Of a stretch of DNA of 64,000 nt, positions 56,082 through 64,000 are shown in pieces. The notes under the pieces are model-generated. The model was not told the DNA's origin. It saw only the letters and a program-made list of their open reading frames with translations, and made no database searches. Positions within the stretch are counted from its first letter, which is position 1; each line of letters starts with the position of its first letter. Where the stretch lies: the NCBI GenBank assembly GCA_011526105.1, contig WYAZ01000081.1, positions 1 to 64,000 of the forward strand. The letters are read 5' to 3'. A program made the translations under genes and the position numbers. The stretch comes from Deltaproteobacteria bacterium. Its GTDB lineage: Bacteria; Myxococcota; Kuafuiibacteriia; Kuafuiibacteriales; Kuafuiibacteriaceae.

Positions 56082-56116
56082 GCCAGGGCCGCCTCGAAAG
56101 GTGCCCTGGCTTTTCT
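56082..56116 (+). terminator. Rho-independent terminator after the TIGR04563 gene
   Basis: GCCAGGGC (56082-56089) and GCCCTGGC (56103-56110) form a perfect 8-bp stem, followed directly by TTTT and CTG. It lies 44 bases past the TIGR04563 stop. Because the stem lies within a convergent gap, it may also limit read-through from the LEA-like gene on the other strand. Confidence 0.8.
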
Positions 56117-56120
56117 GCGT

Positions 56121-56948
56121 TCATTCTTCGCTGGCGGCGAGTTGGATCTCGCCTTCGTGCATGAACGGGATCGTCAGGCGCTTGAGCTCGATGGCGCCCT
56201 CCACGCGATAGCTGACGCGGCCCGAAGCCAGGATCGTCTTGAGGGTCTCTTTGTCGAACTGCTTCTCGTCCATCACCACACTCACCGGGAACTCTTGTGC
56301 GGCGCCGCCCACGAGCCGCACGCCAATGCCCGCCTGCTCCGACCGCACCTCTTTGTCCTGAACGGTCAGGGTATAGGTGGCGCCTTCGATCAGCACCGCG
56401 AACATGTTCTCGTTCACGAGCCGCAGGAACATGGTGATGTCCACCCCTTCTCGTCCGTAACGAGCGGCCTGGATGTCGTTGATGATCATCTTCGGCAGCG
56501 TCGGGGTGGCGACCGAGGTCGAGCGCTCGAAGCGGACATCATCCGCGCCGCTGACCACCAGCGTGCCGCTGAGCTCGACCGGGATCTCGTCGCGTTTGAT
56601 GACCGCCTGATAGGCCTCTGGGCTCTCGGGGAACGGAACGCTCTGACGGAATCGGAGCTCGGCGCTCTGCCCCGGTCCAATCGCGGCCCCGCTCTCGGCG
56701 CTGCCCTTGATGACCCCGGCCACGTCCTTGGTGTTGAGTTCGAACTCGACCTTCTCGACGGTGACCGCGTCGGCGGTGGGGTTCTCGATGGTCAAGACAA
56801 CCTCGACCGCCGAGCTGTCGAGGCTCTCGTTGACCGGCAGCACCTGGGAGACGCGGACGCTGAGCCCTTCGGAGGGCCCCGAGTTCTTGGGTCCGGAAGC
56901 GCAGGCCGCGAGCGCGAGGGCGGTGAGGCCGAGGATGATCTTGTTCAT
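56121..56948 (-). CDS. LEA-2/WHy-domain lipoprotein
   Basis: 275 residues; ATG with AAGGA seven bases upstream. The N-terminus (NKIILGLTALALAACASG) is a lipoprotein signal (AAC lipobox). Two similar beta-sandwich modules follow: SSAVEVVLTIENPTADAVTV, EKVEFELNTKDV, GQSAELRFRQSVPF and GREGVDITMFLRLVNENMFA, VLIEGATYTL. These match the water-stress/hypersensitive (WHy, LEA type 2) fold found in bacterial lipoproteins that stabilise under desiccation or act at the envelope. The next gene upstream on the same strand is another lipoprotein 13 bases away. Confidence 0.8.
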   Translation of the reverse strand: MNKIILGLTALALAACASGPKNSGPSEGLSVRVSQVLPVNESLDSSAVEVVLTIENPTADAVTVEKVEFELNTKDVAGVIKGSAESGAAIGPGQSAELRFRQSVPFPESPEAYQAVIKRDEIPVELSGTLVVSGADDVRFERSTSVATPTLPKMIINDIQAARYGREGVDITMFLRLVNENMFAVLIEGATYTLTVQDKEVRSEQAGIGVRLVGGAAQEFPVSVVMDEKQFDKETLKTILASGRVSYRVEGAIELKRLTIPFMHEGEIQLAASEE

Positions 56949-56961
56949 GTTGGATTCCTTC

Positions 56962-57753
56962 TCACGGGCAGCTGAGCTCTTGGCAGGACGCGGCCCCGGT
57001 GCAGCTTCCATCCGCCTTGCAGACCCGCGCAGCGCAGATCTGATGGGCAACGTTGTTGAAGTCTTGGATACGCGCGAAGCCGAAGCCAGGCACCAGGGCA
57101 AAGCGGGCGTTCTCTGCCCCCGGCCGCTGGTAGTTGTAGGTGGTGGCGGTGACCATGCCCTCGGGCGTCATGACCTGCTCTTCTCCGAGCCGCGACCACT
57201 CGTGGGTCTCGGCTTCGACGCTCATGGTGTTGCCGCCGGCGCTGACGATGGGGGTGGTCGCGGTGGTGTACGGGGCGGGTTTGACGACCAACGTGTTCTG
57301 ACGGTCGTATTCGACGTCGAAGACGAGCACACCCGGCCCGACCGTGCCTTCGCGATCGAGCTCGGCGCGGTACTCTACGTAGGACTTGGTGCTGCGCTCG
57401 GCGGCGTTGAAGCCCCTGACCTCTCTCAGCAGTCGAACCTCGCCCGGCTTCGTGTCGAAGTCGTAGTACTCTTCTTCTGCCAAGCTGCTACCCGGGGCGA
57501 CGTAGCTCCGCTTGATGACCTTGTAGCCGCTGATGGCGATGCCGTCGTTCTCTTCGAGGGTGACGGTGGCCAGGGCCGAACTCGGCAAGCGGTATTGATA
57601 GCAGCTGCCAGGGTTCATGCCATACAGATCGCGGACCTCGGCCGCGGTCACGGTCTTCTGAGGCGGTGCCTCTCCGCTGTCTCCGCAAGCGGCGGCCAGC
57701 CCCGCGAGACCGAACGCGAGCGCGAGAACGGGTCTTCCCTGCAGGTTCTGCAT
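56962..57753 (-). CDS. Predicted lipoprotein, unknown function
   Basis: 263 residues from ATG 57753 (MQNLQGRPVLALAFGLAGLA; a GTG at 57780 is the alternative). The lipobox is LAAAC. The mature part starts ACGDSGEAPPQKTVTAAEVR and is a beta-rich domain with many aromatic strands (CYQYRLPSSALATVTLEEND, YYDFDTKPGEVRLL, TTTYNYQRPGAENARFAL). Three Cys pairs occur at the C-terminus (ICAARVCKADGSC, GAASCQELSC). The preceding gene lies 13 bases downstream, so they are probably co-transcribed. No family is recognised. Confidence 0.68.
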   Translation of the reverse strand: MQNLQGRPVLALAFGLAGLAAACGDSGEAPPQKTVTAAEVRDLYGMNPGSCYQYRLPSSALATVTLEENDGIAISGYKVIKRSYVAPGSSLAEEEYYDFDTKPGEVRLLREVRGFNAAERSTKSYVEYRAELDREGTVGPGVLVFDVEYDRQNTLVVKPAPYTTATTPIVSAGGNTMSVEAETHEWSRLGEEQVMTPEGMVTATTYNYQRPGAENARFALVPGFGFARIQDFNNVAHQICAARVCKADGSCTGAASCQELSCP

Positions 57754-57876
57754 GCGCGCGGACTCTAACGACGTCTTCACCTACAAGTAAACGAGATTTC
57801 CGCCCCAAGGCGGCCGAGGCGCGGCGGCCGTTGACAGCCAGGCGCCGGTTTGGTGTCTCCGCGCTGCACGAGACGC

Positions 57877-58704
57877 ATGGAAGAAGACGAGCGCATGCGG
57901 CGTCAGCGCGAGAGCGACGCCTATAACCTGCGGGGCATCGAGGCCGCGGACCGTCAGTGGTTCGAGGAGGCGGTGCGCGCCTTTCAGCGGGCGATCGAGG
58001 TCGACCCGGACTCGGCGCACGCGCATGACAACCTCGCGACCGTCTACAGCCAGCAGGGTCACTATCGGCTCGCCCTCATCGAATACCTCGAGGCGCTGCG
58101 CCTCGAGCCCGACAACCCCACCGCCCACTACAACCTCGCGTGTTTTCTCACCACGCACTCGCACGACATGGCGGTTCAGGAGTACCAGCAGGCCATCCAG
58201 CTTCAGTACAACTATCCCGACGCGCACGTGAACTTGGGTCTCTGTCACGCCGAAGCGGGCGATCACGACAACGCGATCGCGGAGTTTCGGATCGCGTGCG
58301 AGCTCGACCCCTCGGACGCGGGGGCTCGCCAGGAGCTCGCGGCTTCGCTCATCGACACCGGAGAGTACGCGGAAGCGATCCGTCACCTGAAAGACGTGGT
58401 GAAGTCGGACCCCGAGAACGTCGACGCCCACATCGATCTCGGCATCGCGTTCATGGAGCAAGGCTTCTATGCCGAGGCCGAACGGGCGTTCCTCGAGGCC
58501 TCCGAGCTCGCCCCGGGCGAGGTCCTGGCGCCCTATCACCTAGCGGCGCTGTCGGCGGCCTGGTCGCGACCCGACGACGCCATCGCCCTCCTCGAGCGGG
58601 CGGCCGAACTCGATAAAGACCGGGTCCGGGAGTGGTCCGAGTCCGATCGGATGTTTGACCCCCTCCGCTCGGATCCACGCTTTTCAGCCGTTTTCGCTGA
58701 CTGA
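57877..58704 (+). CDS. Tetratricopeptide repeat protein
   Basis: 275 residues from ATG 57877 (MEEDERMRRQRESDAYNLRG). The chain is about seven TPR pairs with consensus spacing: ADRQWFEEAVRAFQRAIEVD, PDSAHAHDNLATVYSQQGHY, RLALIEYLEALRLEPDNPTA, HYNLACFL, YPDAHVNLGLCHAEAGDHDN, and EYAEAIRHLKDVVKSDPENV. No signal or membrane segment is present, so it is cytosolic. TPRs serve protein-protein binding. It lies 204 bp before smc on the same strand, though the gap contains two alternative hairpins and no clear operon link. A perfect TTGACA at 57831 precedes it without a good -10. Confidence 0.85.
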   Translation: MEEDERMRRQRESDAYNLRGIEAADRQWFEEAVRAFQRAIEVDPDSAHAHDNLATVYSQQGHYRLALIEYLEALRLEPDNPTAHYNLACFLTTHSHDMAVQEYQQAIQLQYNYPDAHVNLGLCHAEAGDHDNAIAEFRIACELDPSDAGARQELAASLIDTGEYAEAIRHLKDVVKSDPENVDAHIDLGIAFMEQGFYAEAERAFLEASELAPGEVLAPYHLAALSAAWSRPDDAIALLERAAELDKDRVREWSESDRMFDPLRSDPRFSAVFAD

Positions 58705-58824
58705 AACGCCCGATCCGCCGATTTCCCTTGGCCCGACGGATCCCCTCGTAGAGGATACCGCCGTGCGAGCGACCTCCCCCCCTCCCGGCCGTCCAGTCGC
58801 CCACAGCCACCACTTCATCGGCGG

Positions 58825-58857
58825 CACCACATCTAGTGGTGTCATCTGCACGACACC
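58825..58857 (+). promoter_or_regulatory. Two overlapping inverted repeats in the smc leader
   Basis: CACCAC (58825-58830) pairs with GTGGTG (58836-58841). GGTGTC (58838-58843) pairs with GACACC (58852-58857). The two stems share 58838-58841, so only one can form at a time. They lie 52-84 bases upstream of the smc ATG, which has no strong ribosome site. A regulatory role is inference. Confidence 0.25.
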
Positions 58858-58908
58858 CCAACAGAGGGTTGCCATCTCGCGTGGGAGCCGATACACCCGG
58901 GCCGCTCG

Positions 58909-61900
58909 ATGAGAATCAAACGGCTGGAAATCCATGGCTTCAAGAGCTTCGCCGACCGCACGGTGATCCACTTCGGTGACGGCATCACCGGGGTCGTGGG
59001 TCCCAACGGCTGCGGCAAGTCGAACATCGTCGACGCCCTTCGTTGGGCCATGGGCGAGCAGTCCGCCAAGCACCTCCGCGGCGCCGGCATGGACGACGTC
59101 ATCTTTGCGGGCTCCGAATCTCGCGGTCCGCTCGGCATGGCCGAGGTGACCATCACCTTCAAGAACGACGGCTCGATGGTGCCGCCCGAGTACCGAGACT
59201 GCTCGGAGATCAGCGTGACCCGCCGCCTCTTCCGCGACGGCACGAGCGAGTACCTCATCAACCGCACGCGCGCGCGCCTCAAGGACGTCTTCGATCTCTT
59301 CCTCGGCACGGGCATCGGCACGAAGAGCTACTCGATCATCGAGCAAGGTCGCATCGGCCTCATCGTCACCAGCAAGCCCGAGGATCGCCGATCGCTGATC
59401 GAAGACGCCGCCGGCATCTCCAAGTACAAGGCCCGGCGCAAGACCGCGGAGCGGAAGCTCGAGGCCACCGAACACAACCTGCTCCGCGTGTCGGACATCG
59501 TGAGCGAGCTGGGCGGGCGGCTCGGCACGCTCGAGAAGCAGGCCGAGAAGGCGGAGAAGTACCGAACCCTGAAGACGGATCTGAAGGGGCTCGATCTTCA
59601 CGCCTCGGTGCATCAGCTGCTCGAGCTGAAGGCCCTCGAGGGTATGGAGGCCCGGGTCGCCGGGGATGGCCGCGCCGCGCTCGAAGACGAAGACCGCACG
59701 CTGTCGGAGCGAGAGGCTCAGGTCGCCGAGCGCATCCTCGAGACCGACGAAGCCGAGGCAGAGCTCCGCCATCGCGAGCAAGAGGCCCAGCGGCTCGAGC
59801 AGGCCTTCGCGGTGGGCGAGAAGAACCTCGAGCACCTCGAACGCGAGCTGGCCGGGCTCGAAGTTCGTCGGGCCGAGGCCGAGAGCGAGCGTGGTCGCCT
59901 CGAGACTCAGCGCGAAGAGGCAAAGGCCGAGCGCAGAGACCTGCTGAGCCTCGGCGAAGCGCTCCTTGCCACCAGCGGCGAGGAGGCGGTGTCGCTCGAG
60001 TCCGAGCAGCGCGCCCTCGAAGCGCAGGAGCATGAGCAGGAAGACTGGGCGCTCGAGATCGAGGGCAAGAAACGTCTCCTGGTCGATTGCCTCACTTCGG
60101 TGGCGCAGCACGAGAACCATCAAAAGAACCTCGAGCAACGCGAACTCGAGGTGCAGGCACGCATCGAGCGCCTCGAACGCGAGGCCGAAAACGCACAAAG
60201 AGAGGCCCGCGAGGCAGACCGCACCGCGCGCGAGCTCAAGCAGAGCCTCGACACCAACCGTCAGCTCTCACTCGCCCTCGAGGACGAACGGACCAGCCAA
60301 GAGGCTCTGCTCGAGCGCGCCTCCGCCGAGTTCATGGACAACGAGGCTCAGCTCCTCCAGATCCGTGAAGAGCTGATGGATAAGCGCTCTCGGCTGTCCT
60401 CTCTGGACGAGATCCAGCGAAACTACGAGGGCTGCTCGGCCGGCGTACGCGCCATCATGAAGAACGCGGTCGAGGAGCACCGCCTCACAAAGGGCGTTCA
60501 CGGGCTCGTCGCAGACGTGGTGTCCGCAGAGCCCCGCTTCGAGACCGCGATTGAAGCGGTGCTCGGCGACCGGCTTCAGTTCGTGATCGTGGCGGACCAG
60601 GCCGAAGGCATCGCTTCGGTGGAGTATCTAAAGGCCCACGGCGACGGTCGCTCCACCTTCGTCCCGCTCGATCTGCGAGAAGACCACGCGTCCTTCGCGC
60701 CCCGAAGGACCACTCGGCCGCCGCTTCGCAGACAAGAGGCGGCGGAGGCCGCGGTGACGATGCACCCGGCGAGCATGTTGCCGGCGGCCCACCGCGCGAG
60801 TCTCCTCATGGGCGCTCACGACGGTGAAAGCCGCTTCGCCGGTTCGTCCGGTGAAGCCGGGGCTCTCTCCGAGGTCTCGAACGCACCCAAGAGCATCAGC
60901 GACAAGCCCCCGCCGGCGGAGATCGCGGCCTTCGCCTTCGAGGCTCAGTCTCAGATCTACGCGCGTGGCGCCGACGTCGCACAAGGCTCGTCCTTGCCGG
61001 TGCCGGAGGCCATCCTCGAGCTCGAAGAAGACCACTGGCCCAACCTCGAAGGCCCGGGGGTGCTCGGCAAGCTCGTGGATCTCGCTCGCGCCAAGCCTGG
61101 CTTCGAGAGCGTCGTTCGGGTGCTCCTCGGAGACGTGGTGGTGGTGGAGGATCTCGAGGCCGCCCGGCGCCTCTGGGCGGAAGAAGGACACCGCAAGACC
61201 ATCGTGACCCTCGCAGGCGAGGTCCTCGATGCGGTGGGTATCCTGTCCGGCGGCTCCAACCAGGGGCTCGCCACTGGCATGCTCGCCAAGAAGCGCGAGA
61301 TCGAGGAGTTGCGTGTGCTCGTGCAGCACATGGAGCGCGACTTCGCCGCCGCGGAGACCAAACACAAGGAACTCGCCAAGCGCATCCACAAGATGGAGGA
61401 GTCCCTCGAGAAGCTCTCCCAGCAGCGCCACGAAGAAGAGCTCTCGATGGTCAAGCTCGAGCGCGACCTGCGATCCTTCGAGGAGACCGTCGCTCGGCAC
61501 CACGAGCACGCCGCCACCATCAAGCTCGAAGCCGAGCACACCGCCCGCGAGCTGGCGACGGCCTCGGCCGAACGCGCGCGCTCGGCGAGCACACTCGCCG
61601 AGCTGGAAGAGAAGCGCCGCGGCTTCGAGGCCTTCCTCGCGGAGCGCACGCAGGCGCTCGAGGCGCACAAGGCGGACATCGCCCAAAGGCGCGCTCGGGT
61701 CACCGAGCTGCGCGTGCGTGCGGCGGCGAGCCAGGAGCGAAAGGAGAGCTCGGAGCGAAGCCTTCAGCGCGTGGACGAGCGTCTCTTCGAGATCGAATCC
61801 CGCATCGAGCGTCTCGTCGCCAACATCGGGCAGAACTTCGAGGACGCGACCCGTCTCTCCGGCCAGATCTCTTTGGCGCGCGATGAAGGAGTGTCGCTCG

Positions 61901-62838
61901 CGGAGCAAATCGAGACCACTAAGCAGGCCCTGGTCGACGAGCGGCTCGGGCTCGAGGAGCAGGCTCGTCAGCTTCGCCAGGAAGAGCTCGGCCTCCGCGA
62001 GGAACGCAAGAAGCTCGACGCGCTCAAGGACGCCATGACCGGGAGCCTGATGCGGCTGCGCGAGCATCAGCTCGGGCAGGAGGCGCTTCGTCAGCAGGTG
62101 AGCGAACGCTACCAGGTGCTCGTGGACGATCTGATCACGGACTACCACATGCTGCCGCCCCCGAGCGCGGATGATGAGGAGCGGCGCAAGAAGCTCCGCC
62201 GCCAGCTCTCCGCCATCGGCGAGGTGAATCTCACCGCCATCGACGAGTTCAAAGAGGTGAAGGAGCGTCACGACTTCTTGGCCACCCAGCGCGATGACCT
62301 CCTGAAGGCGGTCGAGGCGCTCAAGGACGCCATCAAGAAGATCAACAAGACGAGTCGCGAGCGATACGTGGAGACCTTCCACCTCGTGAACGAGAAGTTC
62401 CAGCTCGTCTTCCCGAGGCTCTTCAAGGGCGGCCAGGCCTCGTTGGTGCTCACCGACCCATCGAACCCCCTCGAGTCCGGGGTGGAGCTCTTGGCGCAGC
62501 CTCCAGGCAAGAAGCTTCAGAGCGTCACGCTGCTCTCGGGCGGAGAGAAGGCGCTCACCGCGGTCGCGCTCATCTTCGGCATCTTCCTCATCAAGCCCAC
62601 GCCGTTCTGCCTGCTCGACGAGGTCGACGCTCCGCTCGATGACGCCAACGTGGGGCGCTACAACGAGATGGTCAAAGACATGGCCCAGATCTCGCAGTTC
62701 ATCCTGATTACCCACAACAAGCGCACGATGGAGATCCCGGACCGGATCTACGGCATCACCATGGAGGAGCCCGGCATCTCCAGGGTCGTGGGGGTGGATC
62801 TCAAGGACACCGAGAAGCCGCTCCGCGTCGCTTCTTGA
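58909..62838 (+). CDS. smc: Chromosome segregation ATPase SMC
   Basis: 1309 residues, longer than the roughly 1170-1200 usual for SMC. The N-terminal head carries RLEIHGFKSFADRTVIHFGD and Walker A GPNGCGKSN (31-39). Two long coiled coils (about 170-490 and 760-1090) flank the hinge. The C-terminal head has the signature LLSGGEKAL (from 1208) and Walker B CLLDEVDAPLDD (1234-1245). It is the core ATPase of the condensin that loops DNA and separates sister chromosomes. The hinge has a roughly 100-residue insertion between FVPLDL (584-589) and GPGVLG (715-720). ftsY follows two genes later. Confidence 0.95.
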   Translation: MRIKRLEIHGFKSFADRTVIHFGDGITGVVGPNGCGKSNIVDALRWAMGEQSAKHLRGAGMDDVIFAGSESRGPLGMAEVTITFKNDGSMVPPEYRDCSEISVTRRLFRDGTSEYLINRTRARLKDVFDLFLGTGIGTKSYSIIEQGRIGLIVTSKPEDRRSLIEDAAGISKYKARRKTAERKLEATEHNLLRVSDIVSELGGRLGTLEKQAEKAEKYRTLKTDLKGLDLHASVHQLLELKALEGMEARVAGDGRAALEDEDRTLSEREAQVAERILETDEAEAELRHREQEAQRLEQAFAVGEKNLEHLERELAGLEVRRAEAESERGRLETQREEAKAERRDLLSLGEALLATSGEEAVSLESEQRALEAQEHEQEDWALEIEGKKRLLVDCLTSVAQHENHQKNLEQRELEVQARIERLEREAENAQREAREADRTARELKQSLDTNRQLSLALEDERTSQEALLERASAEFMDNEAQLLQIREELMDKRSRLSSLDEIQRNYEGCSAGVRAIMKNAVEEHRLTKGVHGLVADVVSAEPRFETAIEAVLGDRLQFVIVADQAEGIASVEYLKAHGDGRSTFVPLDLREDHASFAPRRTTRPPLRRQEAAEAAVTMHPASMLPAAHRASLLMGAHDGESRFAGSSGEAGALSEVSNAPKSISDKPPPAEIAAFAFEAQSQIYARGADVAQGSSLPVPEAILELEEDHWPNLEGPGVLGKLVDLARAKPGFESVVRVLLGDVVVVEDLEAARRLWAEEGHRKTIVTLAGEVLDAVGILSGGSNQGLATGMLAKKREIEELRVLVQHMERDFAAAETKHKELAKRIHKMEESLEKLSQQRHEEELSMVKLERDLRSFEETVARHHEHAATIKLEAEHTARELATASAERARSASTLAELEEKRRGFEAFLAERTQALEAHKADIAQRRARVTELRVRAAASQERKESSERSLQRVDERLFEIESRIERLVANIGQNFEDATRLSGQISLARDEGVSLAEQIETTKQALVDERLGLEEQARQLRQEELGLREERKKLDALKDAMTGSLMRLREHQLGQEALRQQVSERYQVLVDDLITDYHMLPPPSADDEERRKKLRRQLSAIGEVNLTAIDEFKEVKERHDFLATQRDDLLKAVEALKDAIKKINKTSRERYVETFHLVNEKFQLVFPRLFKGGQASLVLTDPSNPLESGVELLAQPPGKKLQSVTLLSGGEKALTAVALIFGIFLIKPTPFCLLDEVDAPLDDANVGRYNEMVKDMAQISQFILITHNKRTMEIPDRIYGITMEEPGISRVVGVDLKDTEKPLRVAS

Positions 62839-62860
62839 GAACCCCGAAGGAGGTCGGGCC

Positions 62861-63421
62861 ATGACTGCTCTTCCCTGCCCCAAGTGCGAAGGTGCAACGC
62901 TGAGGGAGCCGAGCAGCGGCACGCAGGTGCTTCGCTGCTACGAGTGCGGCGGCATGTGGTTGGCCGCGGACGAGGCCAAGGCCCTCGCCCTCGACGGGAC
63001 CATCATCGATCCCGCGAGTATGTTGCCGACCAAAGCCAAAGCCAGTGACGCCCGGACGGGGTTCTGCCCCAAGGGCCACGGCCTCATGATCCGTGCTCGG
63101 GTCGAGATCGAAGAGGACCCCTTCTACCTCGAGCAGTGCCCGCACTGCGTCGGCATCTGGTTCGATCACGGGGAGTGGCACCGTCTCGCATCGAGTCGTC
63201 TGCTCGAGCACCTCTCGGACTTCTGGAACCCGGCGTGGCAGCGGCGCCGTAGAGCCGAGCTTTCGGAGGCCCGGCACAAGCGCAAGCTCGCAGACGCTCT
63301 GGGCGAAGCGCTGGTTCAGAGCCTGGATGAGGTCGCAGAGAAGATCACGGGTCACCCGCTTCGGAACGAGGTTCTGGCCTACCTGTCCGGCAAGTCCGAG
63401 GGCCGACCACGACCCAAGTGA
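62861..63421 (+). CDS. Zinc-ribbon (zf-TFIIB-like) protein
   Basis: 186 residues, ATG start with GGAGG upstream. Two zinc ribbons are visible: CPKCEGATL...CYECGGMWLAADE at residues 6-38, and FCPKGHGLMI...CPHCVGIWFDHGEWHRL, where the second ribbon resembles the zf-TFIIB pattern with a W-x-D/H-x-x-E motif. A helical C-terminal tail follows (RHKRKLADALGEALVQSLDE). The gene lies 22 bp after smc and 71 bp before ftsY, so it is likely part of that operon. The role is unknown; these domains bind zinc and often nucleic acid or partner proteins. Confidence 0.82.
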   Translation: MTALPCPKCEGATLREPSSGTQVLRCYECGGMWLAADEAKALALDGTIIDPASMLPTKAKASDARTGFCPKGHGLMIRARVEIEEDPFYLEQCPHCVGIWFDHGEWHRLASSRLLEHLSDFWNPAWQRRRRAELSEARHKRKLADALGEALVQSLDEVAEKITGHPLRNEVLAYLSGKSEGRPRPK

Positions 63422-63492
63422 GCCCGACGCCGAGTTGCTTGGCCGAAGGGTCTGGTTGACCCGAGCGGCGGGGCCCGTTACCTGCTCCCTGC

Positions 63493-64000
63493 ATGCAGGT
63501 CGAGCTCGTCGAGATTGGGCTGCTCTTGGTAGCCCTCGCCTTCATCCTTCTCTTCGGGCTCGCGGCCCGCAAGCTGATGAAGGGGGGCCTCGGGGCTGGT
63601 CAGAGTCGCCCGGCGCTCCCCGCCCCTTCATCCGAGACCGAAGAAGAGCGCTTGCTCGCCGAGGAGGCCCTCTCCGCGGGCCGCCTCAGCCAGCCTTCGC
63701 CCCCAGCGGAGCCTGAGCCCGGTTCCGAGGCGGATGCCGCGGCCCCGATCACCCTCGAGGCCGGCCTGAAGAAGAGCCGTCAGGGCTTCATGACCCGGAT
63801 CAACAAGCTCCTGTTCGCAGGGCGTGCGATGGACGCCGCTCTGCTCGACGAGCTCGAGGAGATCCTGGTCACCGCAGATATCGGCGTACGGACCACCGAG
63901 AAGCTGCTCGCCGACATGCGGGCGTCCATCGGCCGCAAAGAGATGGACGACCCCGGCGCGGTTCGAGAACGCTTGAAGGCCGCGATCTCGTCGCTCGTTC
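63493..64000 (+). CDS. ftsY: Signal recognition particle receptor FtsY (5' part, runs off the window)
   Basis: The frame opens at ATG 63493 (MQVELVEIGLLLVALAFILL) and continues through 64000 without a stop (169 codons seen). A membrane helix at residues 7-26 is followed by an acidic linker (SETEEERLLAEEALSAGR). The SRP54-type N-domain then begins near residue 95 (GLKKSRQGFMTRINKLLFAG, LLDELEEILVTADIGVRTTE). This four-helix bundle precedes the GTPase domain, which lies outside the window. FtsY guides ribosome-SRP complexes to SecYEG. The N-terminal helix anchors it, unlike E. coli FtsY. The smc-ftsY neighbourhood also occurs in Gram-positive bacteria. Confidence 0.9.
   Translation, partial: MQVELVEIGLLLVALAFILLFGLAARKLMKGGLGAGQSRPALPAPSSETEEERLLAEEALSAGRLSQPSPPAEPEPGSEADAAAPITLEAGLKKSRQGFMTRINKLLFAGRAMDAALLDELEEILVTADIGVRTTEKLLADMRASIGRKEMDDPGAVRERLKAAISSLV

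Overview
The window is a chromosomal segment of very GC-rich DNA with dense, mostly ATG/GTG-started genes. The gene content points to a myxobacterium-like bacterium (phylum Myxococcota, possibly the Sandaracinus/Polyangia side; this is inference from family content, not a placement). The clues are three eukaryote-like Ser/Thr kinases, a triple-FHA protein, many Cys-rich or beta-propeller lipoproteins, large secreted proteins ending in a Gly-Cys/transmembrane/Arg sorting tail (MYXO-CTERM, GC_trans_RRR type), a TIGR04563-type ribbon-helix-helix protein and a DUF6178-like protein. I see no tRNA, rRNA, CRISPR array, transposase, integrase or prophage gene.

Layout. 0.1-4.4 kb: purM, a small ribbon-helix-helix protein, a Sua5/YrdC protein and a PEGA-tailed kinase. 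4.4-13.8 kb: a secreted thrombospondin-type-3-repeat protein, a two-gene unit of unknown function, a triple-FHA protein, and a minus-strand operon (NSS sodium symporter, a 31-residue membrane companion too short for normal gene calling, a Nudix hydrolase, two lipoproteins). 15.5-19.1 kb: an ECF-like sigma factor, a YfgM-like/BamB-like pair and a small outer-membrane-type protein. 19.1-31.3 kb: a kinase ending in a ribbon-helix-helix segment with a coupled 47-residue membrane protein, a 2241-residue surface protein that looks like two tandem paralogues fused in frame, and a kinase-AAA-TPR regulator.

31.3-32.0 kb is the only long gene-poor stretch. It holds a 42-bp perfect inverted repeat plus a shorter outer one, and six copies of a 16-bp tandem repeat. 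32-42.3 kb: a SUMF1-fold lipoprotein, a 921-residue Cys-rich lipoprotein, and a tight minus-strand operon (TPR/coiled-coil protein, Slt-type lytic transglycosylase, DUF6178-like protein, phosphopantetheinyl transferase). 42.5-47.0 kb: overlapping parC and parE, with a histone-H1-like basic tail on ParE. 47-58.7 kb: accessory lipoproteins and propellers, a nitronate-monooxygenase-like flavoprotein, a methyltransferase, a TIGR04563 gene with its own probable promoter and terminator, and a TPR protein. 58.9-64 kb: smc (with a large hinge insertion), a zinc-ribbon protein and the 5' part of ftsY.

How they work together: the core genes cover purine synthesis, tRNA threonylcarbamoylation, decatenation and chromosome segregation, protein targeting and cell-wall turnover. 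The accessory genes build a large secreted and lipoprotein surface, and a kinase/FHA network could signal to it. Several converging genes overlap at their stop codons, leaving no room for ordinary terminators.
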